DNA of 64,000 nucleotides. Source: a virus. Shown piece after piece: positions 39,530 through 50,500 of this stretch (the first letter of the stretch is position 1; every line of letters begins with the position of its first letter). The notes under the pieces are model-generated. The model ran no database searches. It saw nothing but the letters and a program-made list of their open reading frames with translations, and was not told the DNA's origin. The stretch covers positions 310,001 to 374,000 of IMG/VR virus record IMGVR_UViG_3300036770_003657; one strand, given 5' to 3'. The translations under genes were made by a program, and so were the position numbers.

Positions 39530-39558
39530 ATTGTAGTAGAACTGTAATCAAATGTCAA
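39530..39558 (-). promoter_or_regulatory. Sigma-70 promoter
   Basis: TTGACA, 17-bp spacer, TACAAT on the minus strand, about 25 bases before the ATG at 39505. Confidence 0.65.
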
Positions 39559-39568
39559 CTAAAAGCGA

Positions 39569-39904
39569 TTAAATGGCTGGCATTTGTTTACTTACTAGAT
39601 TTAGTAAGTCCTGTAGGTCAAAATCCGCTAATTTCGCCCCTAATTCTACTGGTGAGTCAGGCAAATCTTCCCAATCTTTAATACAAAGTATTTCAAATAT
39701 TTCCCTACGACTTATAGGTTCTTCTCGCATATAACTTACCCATAAAACTGTAAGAAAACTCAGTGTGAATACTGTTTCATTGTTTATAATGTCGTTATCT
39801 TCACAGTATTTTACAGTTTGGTTTAGGTAATAATCTATATCTTCAATACGATTTTCTAATTGATTAATCCAAAGTTTAGTATCGTATATATTCCAATGTT
39901 TCAT
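39569..39904 (-). CDS. Hypothetical protein
   Basis: 111 residues, helical, acidic (WINQLENRIEDIDYYLNQTVKYC; MREEPISRREIFEILCI). ATG at 39902-39904 overlaps the stop of the small membrane protein upstream (ATGA). Not recognised. Confidence 0.55.
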   Translation of the reverse strand: MKHWNIYDTKLWINQLENRIEDIDYYLNQTVKYCEDNDIINNETVFTLSFLTVLWVSYMREEPISRREIFEILCIKDWEDLPDSPVELGAKLADFDLQDLLNLVSKQMPAI

Positions 39905-40077
39905 TTTTGGTTATTCACATTTTGATATACATTACCTGCTATATAAGCACTGATGGCGGCCACTGCCACAACTGAATAGACTCCTGGATCTATTTTTCCA
40001 AACCATACCAGTAATTGGTTTCCAAGAATGGCCAACACGGCTACAATAAACTTGCGTTGTCCTATTAATTTATCCAT
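39901..40077 (-). CDS. Two-span small membrane protein
   Basis: 58 residues, ATG at 40075-40077 overlapping the iscA stop (TAATG). Two hydrophobic helices (KFIVAVLAILGNQLLVWF and VYSVVAVAAISAYIAG) joined by a short loop GKIDPG, with a charged C-terminus. Could be a holin-like or accessory lysis protein; it lies 1 kb from the SleB gene. Confidence 0.6.
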   Translation of the reverse strand: MDKLIGQRKFIVAVLAILGNQLLVWFGKIDPGVYSVVAVAAISAYIAGNVYQNVNNQK

Positions 40078-40403
40078 TAAACATTAAAACTTTCGCCACA
40101 ACCACATTTGGCTTTTTCATTTGGATTGTTAAATTCAAAACCTTCGTTTAGGCCTTGTTTAACCCAATCCATTTCTAAACCATCTACATAGACTAGGCTA
40201 CGTCCATCTACATATACTTTGACACCATAGTTATCATAGACAAATTGATCTCGTGTTACAGTCGGATTATCTACATATTCTAACACATAGGCTAGTCCAC
40301 TACACCCTGTGGTTTTTACTCCAATACGTATACCAATACCTTTACCTCTACGTTCTAAATTATTTTTAACTTTTTCAGCGGCACGTTCAGTCAGTGTAAT
40401 CAT
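40077..40403 (-). CDS. iscA: A-type Fe-S carrier IscA/ErpA
   Basis: 108 residues, full length. All three ligand cysteines are in place: [16 protein letters not shown] and the C-terminal CGCGESF. It receives or delivers [2Fe-2S]/[4Fe-4S] clusters. A TATAAATA element six bases before the ATG follows directly on a terminator, so its mRNA may be nearly leaderless. IscU is encoded 250 bases upstream. No IscS, HscA/B or ferredoxin gene in the window. Confidence 0.9.
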   Translation of the reverse strand: MITLTERAAEKVKNNLERRGKGIGIRIGVKTTGCSGLAYVLEYVDNPTVTRDQFVYDNYGVKVYVDGRSLVYVDGLEMDWVKQGLNEGFEFNNPNEKAKCGCGESFNV

Positions 40404-40408
40404 AAAAA

Positions 40409-40416
40409 TATTTATA
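40409..40416 (-). promoter_or_regulatory. T4-late-like promoter (TATAAATA) for iscA
   Basis: TATAAATA on the minus strand ending six bases before the iscA ATG; initiation would fall on or next to the start codon. Confidence 0.55.
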
Positions 40417-40417
40417 T

Positions 40418-40440
40418 AAAAAAAGGGCCCTAAGGCCCAA
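40418..40440 (-). terminator. Rho-independent terminator after the Lys-rich gene
   Basis: GGGCC-TTAG-GGCCC followed by seven T on the minus strand. The T-run runs into the iscA late promoter. Confidence 0.75.
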
Positions 40441-40456
40441 TTTGTAAAAGGCTAAA

Positions 40457-40585
40457 TTATTTTTTAGCTTCTTTTTTCTCTTCTTTCTTATCTACCTTCT
40501 TGTCATCCTTCTTAGCATCTGCTGCATAAGCGGTACCTACGGTTAAAGCAAAAAGAGCTGTCATCATTGCTGCAACGATTTTCAT
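40457..40585 (-). CDS. Small Lys-rich secreted protein
   Basis: 42 residues, ATG at 40583-40585, AAGGA upstream. Signal peptide MKIVAAMMTALFALTVGTAYA then ADAKKDDKKVDKKEEKKEAKK, about half lysine. Short signal-peptide plus K/E/D-rich proteins are common in Burkholderiales, where they are expressed strongly, so a host origin is plausible. The clean terminator behind it supports a dedicated transcript. Confidence 0.7.
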   Translation of the reverse strand: MKIVAAMMTALFALTVGTAYAADAKKDDKKVDKKEEKKEAKK

Positions 40586-40650
40586 ACATGTTCCTTTCTA
40601 GTTAGTATGTATATATATTAACGCCTGTGTGTGTAAATGTGCTGACTTAT

Positions 40651-41046
40651 TTATTGAGCAGTTTGCTCAATCATATGTTTTTGTTTGTAGTCTGTTATTG
40701 CGGCCTTAATGGCATCCTCTGCCAAAATGCTACAGTGAATTTTTACAGGTGGCAGAGCCAATTCTTCGGCTATATGCGTGTTTCTAATTTCCCCTGCTTG
40801 TTCAAGACTGCGTCCTTTGACCCATTCTGTAACAAGACTACTACTGGCTATGGCACTACCACATCCATATGTCTTAAACTTTGCGTCGGTAATAATGCCA
40901 TCTTCCACCTTGATTTGTAATTTCATTACATCACCACAAGCAGGTGCTCCCACCATGCCTGTTCCTATGCCAGATTCGTCTTTGGCAAAACTGCCTACAT
41001 TACGTGGGTTTTCGTAGTGGTCTAATACTTTTGTTGAATATGCCAT
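40651..41046 (-). CDS. iscU: Fe-S cluster scaffold IscU
   Basis: 131 residues, full length. Canonical sequence: STKVLDHYENPRNVGSF, GAPACGDVMKLQI with the first Cys and D39-type Asp, KTYGCGSAIASSSLVTEW with the second Cys, and LPPVKIHCSILAEDAIKAAI with the third Cys and the HscA-binding LPPVK. It should accept sulfur from host IscS. Ribosome site GAGGAG. Its start lies within the end of a short reading frame upstream. Confidence 0.95.
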   Translation of the reverse strand: MAYSTKVLDHYENPRNVGSFAKDESGIGTGMVGAPACGDVMKLQIKVEDGIITDAKFKTYGCGSAIASSSLVTEWVKGRSLEQAGEIRNTHIAEELALPPVKIHCSILAEDAIKAAITDYKQKHMIEQTAQ

Positions 41047-41179
41047 CTATAACTTTCTCCTCAATGTGTTTATGTGTTTTAGGGGTAGGTGGCAATTTTA
41101 AATTCTCAAACTTCTTTAGAAACAATAACCAAGCCTCATCATCTTTCGAATCAGCATCAATTTTTGGATCTATTGACAT
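41000..41179 (-). CDS. Possible small protein overlapping iscU
   Basis: 59 residues, ATG at 41177-41179, overlapping the end of the His-rich gene by 10 bases and the iscU start by 47. Acidic-helical start MSIDPKIDADSKDDEAWLLFLKK; a basic tail shares DNA with iscU. The ribosome site is weak. The first 40 codons look like protein. Confidence 0.4.
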   Translation of the reverse strand: MSIDPKIDADSKDDEAWLLFLKKFENLKLPPTPKTHKHIEEKVIDGIFNKSIRPLRKPT

Positions 41180-41520
41180 GAAAATACGGATCCGTATATG
41201 GGACGACCGTGTTGGTCTTTAAACCAACCTTTTTCCTCTCTGAGCATGGTTCCTAATGGACAAGTCAATGTAGGAACAGCATTCATATCATAGATTACAC
41301 TAGGTTTAGGGTTCTCATTCATAATTATTGTTTGTGTATCGTTACGCTGATTGGCTATTACAGCACCAGCAATACCACCAATAATTAATGGGGCTACCCA
41401 ATGATGTGCGGGTGGACTATTCCAATGTCTATGGTGATGATGTCTGTGTCCATGATAAGGACCCGCATCTACACCAGTACTAAAAATTGTTAAAGCCAAA
41501 CCTAGTATAATCTTTTTCAT
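41170..41520 (-). CDS. His-rich secreted protein, possible metal binder
   Basis: 116 residues. Signal peptide MKKIILGLALTIFSTGVDA, then GPYHGHRHHHHRHW, a dense histidine cluster able to bind Zn, Ni or Cu; then a membrane-like VAPLIIGGIAGAVIA and a C-terminal domain with two Cys (TCPLGTMLREEKGW, SVFSC). Probably periplasmic or outer-membrane attached. Next to iscU, it may serve metal handling (inference). Confidence 0.6.
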   Translation of the reverse strand: MKKIILGLALTIFSTGVDAGPYHGHRHHHHRHWNSPPAHHWVAPLIIGGIAGAVIANQRNDTQTIIMNENPKPSVIYDMNAVPTLTCPLGTMLREEKGWFKDQHGRPIYGSVFSCQ

Positions 41521-41545
41521 AATCTACCCCTTAAAGGTTGTAAAA

Positions 41546-41746
41546 TTATTTATCCTTGCTTTCTTTACGTGAGTTTTTGACTTCTGTAACGTGGTTTCTA
41601 ACTTCTTTACATAATTTGGCTAATTCTTGAAGGTGTTTACGCACACGAGTTCCAGCGGCATTATTGCCTTTATTGTAAAACTTTTCAAAATCGTCCTGCA
41701 TACCTTCCATTAAGGTCTTAAACTCATTAAATCTACTTGAATCCAT
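41546..41746 (-). CDS. Histone-H1-like small protein
   Basis: 66 residues from ATG at 41744-41746 (AAGGAGATTT upstream). FNEFKTLMEGMQDDFEKFYNKGNNAAGTRVRKHLQELAKLCKEVR matches the bacterial Hc1/H1-like family, a two-helix protein with a basic second half. Such proteins bind DNA non-specifically. Common in aquatic phages. Confidence 0.7.
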   Translation of the reverse strand: MDSSRFNEFKTLMEGMQDDFEKFYNKGNNAAGTRVRKHLQELAKLCKEVRNHVTEVKNSRKESKDK

Positions 41747-41802
41747 ATAAATCTCCTTGTACATAATTTAGCATAATCTATACTATAGTCAAAGAAAAAC
41801 GA

Positions 41803-43278
41803 CTATTCCGCATCAAAAAAGAACATATGCCATAATCTACAATTGTCCTTGTTATAGCCAAAATATTCTTTAGCTGCGTGTATCAACCCACCATCATAGA
41901 TCACAAGTCGATTATATACATTGCCTACTACATCAACGTCTTCAAATCCAGTACCATCTAAAAATGTAATTTGATTAAAACAATCCATAATCCTAGGATC
42001 ACTACAATGACGTACACGATTAGTTTTGTAAGCACTCATTCTTGTGCCTGCACTATAGGGAGCGTTTGGTGTAAGATATATTAGACCAGCAAACTTTTGA
42101 AAATCAGTGTGCCAAGTTATAGCTTCACCTGCTACATTATGTTGAAATCTGCCATTCATTCCATGGCTTTCCCAATTGGTTATACGCATACCCATAACCT
42201 GTTCAAACTTTTCTTTCATTCCTGGAAAGAAAAACTGCTGTCTAGTACGTTTACCTATAAAACCAGGATCATCAAAGTAATGTTGATTTAAAGCGAATTC
42301 ACGCACACTATCGGGATCATCATAAAAATCCTCTACAATCCATAACCTAGGCTTTTTGTTAGCTCCCATAGTTACTCCACCCATCTGTGGGAAACTCCAT
42401 ACCAAGGATTGATGAGCGCCTTCTAATGTAGGTAAAAAGAACTCATTATTTCTAACAACTTCAGGTAACTTATCTGTATTGTAGGGTTTAAGATGATGAT
42501 CACGTACTGCTACAGGATCTTGACCATTGTCCGTAGGAACAAATGTGTTCATATAACTTTTACGTAATTCGTGCCCTAATGCGCTATGTTCACTGTAAAA
42601 GTGGCTATCTTCGTACATCTTCCACTTAAGTTCACGATTTCCCATCCATTGGAATTTCCAGCCTGCGTCCTGTATTTCGTTATTGTCTTGTAGGTACATT
42701 CCAGGGAAGTCTACCCAAGTCCATTTACCGTCTCTAGTCTTTTCTCTACGAAAGTCGCTTAAACTATATATGGTAAAGTGTTCACTGCGACAAACATAAC
42801 CCTGACGATTTTGTACCATCTCTCCACTTTCTGCCTGTAATTGCCAAGCACTATGTCCGCTTAGATGTGCTAATGGTAATCTAATATTATGTACTGGACT
42901 ATTATAGCTTATACTACGATAATAATCAACAAACCCATAATTAGGTATTTCATCTTCGTAGTTTACAAATACTATGCTATTTTGTGGTATGTGTTTACGC
43001 ATACAATCAAACAGCCAATCGCTGCGTTCTTCTACGCTATGTCCAAACTTTGGTAAATCGTTACGTTTAACTTGAACAATTTGAATTTTATCTGTTGGTA
43101 ATCCAAGGTCAACTATATCTTGTTCTAGGGTAAAAGGTTTATCTTTCCCTGATAGTGCATAATCGGCTTCTGCTATAATAAACAAATCAAAGCGATCATA
43201 CAAGTATTCAATTCTTAATTTCAATAATTCCTTAACGCCAGTATAAACTGAGCAATTTACAACTGGTTTATCGTACAT
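41803..43278 (-). CDS. GT17-like glycosyltransferase fused to a DUF6445-type oxygenase
   Basis: 491 residues, two domains. 1-270: GT17-like, with ELLKLRIEYLYDRFDLFIIAEADYALSGKDKP and VFVNYEDEIPN (DxD-like acidic motif). 300-491: LWIVEDFYDDPDSVREFALNQHYFDD, GKRTRQQFF, then H390-T-D392 (ITWHTD), H467 (GLIHAA) and R481, the 2OG-Fe(II) type of DUF6445. One protein may thus add and hydroxylate a sugar or a protein side chain. Follows the tail genes; a variant late element TAGTAAATA is upstream. Confidence 0.65.
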   Translation of the reverse strand: MYDKPVVNCSVYTGVKELLKLRIEYLYDRFDLFIIAEADYALSGKDKPFTLEQDIVDLGLPTDKIQIVQVKRNDLPKFGHSVEERSDWLFDCMRKHIPQNSIVFVNYEDEIPNYGFVDYYRSISYNSPVHNIRLPLAHLSGHSAWQLQAESGEMVQNRQGYVCRSEHFTIYSLSDFRREKTRDGKWTWVDFPGMYLQDNNEIQDAGWKFQWMGNRELKWKMYEDSHFYSEHSALGHELRKSYMNTFVPTDNGQDPVAVRDHHLKPYNTDKLPEVVRNNEFFLPTLEGAHQSLVWSFPQMGGVTMGANKKPRLWIVEDFYDDPDSVREFALNQHYFDDPGFIGKRTRQQFFFPGMKEKFEQVMGMRITNWESHGMNGRFQHNVAGEAITWHTDFQKFAGLIYLTPNAPYSAGTRMSAYKTNRVRHCSDPRIMDCFNQITFLDGTGFEDVDVVGNVYNRLVIYDGGLIHAAKEYFGYNKDNCRLWHMFFFDAE

Positions 43279-43319
43279 AGTAGTCCTTTAGTAGTATAAG
43301 CTATTTACTATTCTATGCT

Positions 43320-43616
43320 TTAGTCACCTGCATAAACGTTAGGACTGCCCTGTGCTGACGCACTTCCACAAGCCACAGGGTCACCTACTCTACAAACATC
43401 CAAATAATTGGCAAATACTGTTCCACTACCTTTAGCTAAATTACTAGAATGACAACTTGATCCGCAGCAGTGTACAATCCAGTGATCAGTTCTTCTATGT
43501 ACATTTAAAAAATTTGCATAAACATTAGGACTACCTTGACTATTTGGTCTTGGAGGCCAACATCCATGTCCCGTACAAACGTCGCCTAATCTTGTAACAT
43601 TTTTACTATTAGCCAT
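43320..43616 (-). CDS. PAAR-like spike tip protein
   Basis: 98 residues from ATG at 43614-43616. Begins with ANSKNVTRLGDVCTGHGCWPPRPNSQGSPNVYANF and repeats the pattern in the second half (YLDVCRVGDPVACGSASAQGSPNVYAGD), a two-fold PAAR repeat with GSPNVxxN/G. His and Cys clusters (HCCGSSCHSS) can bind a metal at the apex. It caps the tail spike in contractile systems. Lies next to baseplate and fibre genes. Confidence 0.82.
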   Translation of the reverse strand: MANSKNVTRLGDVCTGHGCWPPRPNSQGSPNVYANFLNVHRRTDHWIVHCCGSSCHSSNLAKGSGTVFANYLDVCRVGDPVACGSASAQGSPNVYAGD

Positions 43617-43617
43617 T

Positions 43618-44502
43618 TTACCATGTAGTAGTATTTTTACCACTATCTCCTATTATTTGTCCAATACTATATGCAGCAGGAGCAGCTACAAATTCCACTG
43701 GATTATTATGATGTTGTGTTACCCAATCTCTTATTCTAGTCCAGTCTTGAAATAAGCTTTGTGTAGTTGTATATGTTCTTTTAGTACCTTTATTAGTCGT
43801 TAATTCGTAGCTATATGTAATTGTGTAAGTTAAATCATTGGTCCAATAATATATTTCAGATTCAGGTCTTGTTGGACATTCAGTTATATCATACTCTGTT
43901 AAAATTCTAGGAGTAGTGTGTGGAGCAGAGTCAGAAGTAGTAGCACTTGATAAATGATCAACATATTTCATTGTTCCAGTCGGTATCATATCATAAAATC
44001 CACTGGCTTCACAATTATCTGCATTGATAGTCAATGTAATATGATCTAAAAATCTTGGGCGTCTTGGCATACTAATATCAGTACATTGTACTTCAATAAT
44101 TTCTTCATCTTCTTCATCATTATACCATAAGTAAGGTATAGGATCATAATCTGGATTTGGTACTTCTCCTGCATAATTGCCATCACCATCATATGCAGCT
44201 ATAGTTTGGGGTAAAAAATGTGCTGGGTTAGGGATATGTGGTGGTTTTACTATTGATGCTCCAACTGTAAAACTAAAATTAGCATAAATTTCTACACTGC
44301 CTCCAGAACCAGACCAATTAAAAGTATTTCTATAGTCATAGCTATAACTAACACTGTCTCCAGGTTTATCATTACTAGAAGGAGTAAATGTTTCTGGAGC
44401 ACGCCACTCTGCTCCATTTTTAAATGGAAAAATAAATGGAAAATCTGTATTAGGTGGAGGAGGTGACTGTATCAGTGTATAGCCATCTATTATCACACTC
44501 AT
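43618..44502 (-). CDS. Baseplate or tail-associated protein
   Basis: 294 residues, beta-rich with many Thr/Ser/Pro (GSVEIYANFSFTVGA, ITYSYELTTNKGTKRTYTTTQ). Pro-rich motif SPPPP at the N-terminus. It sits between the PAAR gene and the giant fibre gene, overlapping the fibre stop by one base, so a baseplate or fibre-attachment role is likely. Family not recognised. Confidence 0.55.
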   Translation of the reverse strand: MSVIIDGYTLIQSPPPPNTDFPFIFPFKNGAEWRAPETFTPSSNDKPGDSVSYSYDYRNTFNWSGSGGSVEIYANFSFTVGASIVKPPHIPNPAHFLPQTIAAYDGDGNYAGEVPNPDYDPIPYLWYNDEEDEEIIEVQCTDISMPRRPRFLDHITLTINADNCEASGFYDMIPTGTMKYVDHLSSATTSDSAPHTTPRILTEYDITECPTRPESEIYYWTNDLTYTITYSYELTTNKGTKRTYTTTQSLFQDWTRIRDWVTQHHNNPVEFVAAPAAYSIGQIIGDSGKNTTTW

Positions 44503-47500
44503 TATAGTCTCCCTACAACTACTTCAATAACGCCTTCATCACCATCAAAATCTTCTAGTGCTTTACCTATTACCATACCCATACGTGGATCATCATGTGC
44601 CTTGGCATAGCCATCTCCTGCACTGACCAACATATCACCTTTGCTTATCTTACCACGTACCTTAACTGGTACACGACCTTGTAGAGCAACTGCTACAACG
44701 TGTTCACCTTCTAGTTCACTGTTCATTAAGTGTGCTGGGTTCTTACTAACTACACCTACTACTTTACGTGTTAAATCTGTACCTATGGTAACTTCATTTA
44801 CTCCACCAATCATTAGAACTGTGCCTTCTTCGTATTTTGCATCAGCAAGATAGTTCTCTGCCAAGTCAGCATATTTTGCTTGTGTAGCTACACCATTGAA
44901 TACAGAAGCATATAATGTATCAGTAGCAGGATTACAGTATATACCACCTGTTCCATAAACACTGTTACCGCTACCCCATAGCATTTGGTATGTAGAATTA
45001 CTATCGTTATTGTAATTGATAGTAACTTGCGAGGAAGTGGAAGCTGAAGCAGCATTACCTGTACAGCTTCCTGAACTTCCACTTACATTACCTGTTACAT
45101 TTCCTGTTAGATTACCAGAAAATGTGGCAGTTATAGTACCTGCACTGAAATTACCACTTGCATCACGTTTGACTAATGTACTTGCTGTATTTGCTGTAGC
45201 ACTTGATACATTAAAGGTAGTTCCACTTAATGAAAGATCGGTTCCGGCACTGTAAGTAGTATTAGTATCTGGATTAGCTGGCATAGTCAATGTTATTGAA
45301 CTAGTTCCTGTGATGTGTCCGTTTGCATCATAAGTAACACTAGGTATTTTAAATGTACCACCAAATGCCAGTGTTCTTGTTGCTCCTCCATCACTTATTG
45401 TACCAGCTGTTACTGAATTACTATGATTAAACGTAGTTCCACTTAGAGATAATCCAGTTCCAGCACTATAGGTAGTATTAGTATCTGGATTAGCTGGCAT
45501 AGTCAATGTAATAGTATTGGTACCAGTAATATGTCCATATGCATCATAAGTAACACTAGGTATTTTAAATGTACCACCAAATGCCAGTGTTCTTGTTGCT
45601 CCACCATCACTTACTGTACCAGCTGTTATTGCACTATTGGCATGCCCTAAAGTTATTGTACCTGCTGTACTTTGATTAGCAGTAAACGTACCGGTACCAG
45701 TTAATCCATTATTACCCTGTACAGTAAGTGTACCATTGCCTATACTGACTGTAGCTGTAGCTACACTAGCAGCAGTAACGTGACCATAACCATCAAACTC
45801 AAAACTAATATCTTGTATAAATGTATTATCACTGTTATCACTGCTTAAATTACCTACACTGCTAGTGTCAGCATGACTTAGTGTAATAGTACCTGCTGTA
45901 CTTTGATTAGCTGTAAATGTACCACTACCAGTTAATCCATTGTTACCCTGTACAGTAAGTGTACCGTTACCTATACTAACTGTGGCAGTAGCTACACTAG
46001 CACTAGTAACGTGTCCAAATCCATCAAAATCAAAACTAATATCTTGTATAAATGTATTACCACTATTATCACTGCTTAAATTACCTACACTGCTAGTGTC
46101 AGCATGAGAAATATTAACAGTGACACCTTCACCACTTCCTGAAATAGTTAACCCACTAGTTCCAGTTTGACTACCTGGAGTTCCAGAACTTACTGCTGCT
46201 ATATAATTACCAGTAGTATCAGTTCCTAGTGCTACACTATCAATTCCAATAGTTGTAGTCATGCTAACATTGTTAGATCCATCAAATGTCACACTACCAC
46301 TAACATCACCAGTTAAGGCAATAGTTCTGGCTGTAGCTAATTTTGTAGCAGTGTCAGCGTTCCCACTCAATCCACCACTTACACTACCTTGGAAAGTTCC
46401 TGCGATAACAGTTGACCCTGCTCCAAATGTCCATTTATCAACACTTTCATCCCATAATAAACTTACGTTGGTATCAGTACCTCTTTCTATTTCTATACCA
46501 GCATTTTGTGTTGGTTCAGCAGTTTCGTTACTATTCAGTACAATGATATTATCAGCTAACTCAATAGTTTCAGTATTGATTGTAGTAGTTGTGCCACTTA
46601 CTGTTAGATTACCACCAATAACAGTATTACCTGTAACGTTAAAGTTTCCACCAACATTAAGGTTTTCAGTTACCGCTACTCCACCAGTAACAATTAAAGT
46701 ACCAGTTGACGTATTTGTACTGGATATATTACCTGCCATTTCAATACGGCCAGTCCCAAATACCTTAAACTTATCTGCACTGGCTAAATTAGTAGGTCCA
46801 CCATAAGTAAAGGCTATGTAGCTGGTAGTATCAGTTACCGTAATAACCTTATCTATAGCCCAATGACTCTTTAGGTTATTATCCTTTACAAACGCACTAC
46901 CATTCCAATTTAAATTAGTTAACCAACTAAATCTATTGGTTGTTCCTACACTAGTAAATCTAGTTTTAAAATCTGTAGTATAAGCACTTTGTAAAGTAAC
47001 ACTAGTTAATGCCCCACTGCCATTGTAGGTAATATTAAAAGTTGGATCATCTATAGTAGGTGCTGCTTTATAAATCACCTGTCCACCAGTAGTAAAGTTA
47101 ATAGTGCTACCATCAGTGGCTTGGAACGTCATGGTGTTACTTGCTGTTAATGTCTTAGCATTAGCCAATGTAAATGTACCTGTGCTGTTGGAAATAGTCA
47201 TTCCATTTACAGTCTTATTGGTCAATGCTTCTGTACCTGCCAATGTAGCCAATGTACCTGTCGTTGGGAAGGTTACACTGGTTGCAGCAGTCATAGTAAA
47301 TGTGCTGGCATATGCTCCTGATGTAGTTAAGTTACCTCCTAAGGTTATAGTCTTTGTACCATTGTTAACACCAGTGCCACCATATGTTGGGCTAATTATG
47401 CTGGCTTGCCAAGTACCTGTACTAATAGTGCCTACTCCAGTTAGACTACTATTGACAACACCTGAACCTAATGTTGTACTACTCAATACATCTACACCGT

Positions 47501-50500
47501 TGATCTTATAAGTTTTACCTGTGGCAAGATCCATGTTCTCACTACTGGTCCAGCTACTTGTAGATTGTATCCAACGGAAAAGTTTATCAGTGGTGCCTTT
47601 TATTGTTATACCACCTCCAGCTGCTGTAGCATCAGTAATTCCACCAGTGTTGAAAACTACAGCCACTCCATTTGGACTAATTTGATCTGGTGGTGTATCA
47701 GCTGTAAACGTAAACAAATTAGCACCATTAATAGCAGTTACTCTTGGATTGGCACCTAATTGACCACCACTTACTCTACTCAATGTCATCCCAGGAATCA
47801 TTCCTGCTGTACTAGCAGTAATTGTAGTTGTCAGTGCTCCAATAGCGGTAAAGTTAATATTGCCACTACGACTTGATATTGGTTCTACTGAGCCTAATTC
47901 AATATTGTTATCATCCATTTGGATGTCATATGCATTAAGAGTGCTGGCAGCACCGGTAATATTAACATTACCATTTACAGTGAGCCCGTTTAAGGTTATG
48001 CTGTCGGTCCAAACTGGACGTTTATTAGCACTGCCTAAACTCACTGGCTGAACATTTAACACAGAATTAGTATCACCTATAGGTAATTTTTGTATTATGG
48101 TGGAGCCACTGGCATATAACATGTCCCCGACAGTATAACTGGCAATATTAGTACCACCCTTATCTACAGGAACTTGACCAATAATATTACTTGGTGTTAG
48201 ATAATATAATCCATCTTGTCCATCTAGAGTACCTGCATCTACTACACCTGATTTAATACCAACAGCACCCTGACTACCTCCGGTACCTACTTCAAATTGA
48301 CTCTTATTAAATGACGCTACACCTAAGTTTGTATGGCCAGGGATATTTGCATTTTCCTGTCCTCCACTGACTACATCCACACCAACAGTAACTTCATTGT
48401 AGAATTCTTGTATGCCTCCAGGTCCTGGATCAAAGAATGGGCCAGTTATAGTAATAGCACTATCAACACTTGGTTTTTTGATCTTTTGTACGGCCTTGGC
48501 CCATGTACTATCGCCTCTTAAAAAGGTGTTACTATTAGCAGTACCAATAGCTAATCTAGTAGTGCTCATTATACCACTAACAATATTAGTTGTATCTATA
48601 TTACTGGCGCTTAGACTACTCCAGTTTTCTGCCAGTATACTAGCATTATCTACAACACCAATAATTTTAATGCTTTGCTTTCTAAAACTAGCAACCCCAG
48701 TACCAGTATTAGTAAAATTAAATGCACCAATAGTAAGACCTAATGTACTGGCCACTGCATCAGCTCTACCTTCATGTATAGTAAAGGTGTTAGTAGTCAC
48801 ACTTCCTACAAAGAATATGCTGTTAGTTAGTATACCGTATGGTGGATCTGCTGCAATAATTTTTACTGCATCACCAGTAGCAAATCCATGATCTGGAATA
48901 TAAACTGTATCTTTGGTGATATCTAATATAGATAATGTTAAAGTTTGATTACCTGCACCAGAGTTAACAATTGTTAACTTGGTTGATAGACTATAAGTTG
49001 TATAAAGTTCAATAGTATCAGCATCAATACTTTTCACATAATAGATGCTATTATTAACAATCCCACCTAATGGTGTTCCAAATCCTGCATTATATTGTAC
49101 AGCATCACCATCATCAAATGGGTGACCAACGATAGTTATACGACTTAGCGCAGTATTAACATTGCCTCCTGAACCTGTACTAGCAGCATTAAATGTAGCA
49201 ACTACAGTACTGTCTAATTGATCAGTTGTTTTCGTTACAACATTTGCATCTTCTGTAAATTCTGGGGCTATACTATTTGCATTAAACTTCAATGCGCCAA
49301 CAATATCAACATACACACGATTTTGTATTTGGCTAACCTTAACACTAAATGCGCTTCCACCTGTACGTCCATTCAAATTTGCATCATTTGCACTGAGTCT
49401 ATCTACTGTGGTATACCCACTTCCACCGGCAGTTAGTACTACATTAGTAACGACTCCACCACTTAGGAACAGGTCTGCCCTAGCTCCAGTTCCTGATCCT
49501 CCTGTTAAAGGCACATCAGTATAAAATCCTGAAGGTGGTTGAGTATATCCACTACCCCCTGCTAATCCTGTTACTGGATCATTGCTATTATCTAGTGCAT
49601 TAGCAACACCTTCTACAATATATTCTATAGTGCCTTGTGCTTGACTATTACTACCTGTTACACTAGTTACTCCTGTAAAATCATAAGTTTGAGTTGGGTC
49701 TAATAGTAATATCTGTTTACTATCTAATTCACTTAAAATGTAATTGGTATTTTGATCTGGAATAATACCTCCTACTAGGGTAGGTGTTAATCCAGTGCTT
49801 GCACCATTAAGAGTTATTTCTCCTACAGTATCAAATGTATCGTCAAAAAATTCACCTAAACTTCCAATGACTACAGTAGTAGAATTATTGCCACCGACTA
49901 CTCGACCAGTTGCTCCAGAACTGGCTTGTAGGATTAAGTCACCATCAACGGCCACTAATACACCATCTAGAGTCAACGATACTCCACTATATGTTTCAAT
50001 GGCTAAATCACCATTTAAAATACTAGTAGGAGGTACTGTATTGACCAAGTTTAGTCTACTACGATATCCATTACTTCTATATACTAAGAAGTTTCTTAAT
50101 GGTGGTATCTGATCAGCACTTAATTTTCCTAGTGCATTTAACTGAGGGATACCACCTGGTTGAGTAGTAGTTGTAAGTTCTTTGTCAATAAAGTCTCCTA
50201 GTCTATTTTCTAAGAAACTTCTAACAGCCAACTGTGTGCTTAATCTATTATGACTTGGTCCGCCTACTTCATTATCACCGAGATCAATATCAGCACTAAA
50301 TTCTTCAATAGTAATATTACCAACAGCCAACTTCAACGCATCTAAAGCAGCAATACTAACAGTGTTTGTAAATTGTACATTACCTGTTTTGTTTTCAGCT
50401 TTAATAAAATCACCAACTTTAAAGTCACCAAGTTCATTGGTTCCTGAACTATATACACGCCCTGGTAATTCACTGACTTGTTCATATTCAACTCTAGTAC

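Noticed and set aside
46261-49000. Long plus-strand frames opposite the fibre gene
   Set aside because: Low-complexity shadows of Thr/Gly/Val-rich codons in a strongly supported minus-strand gene.
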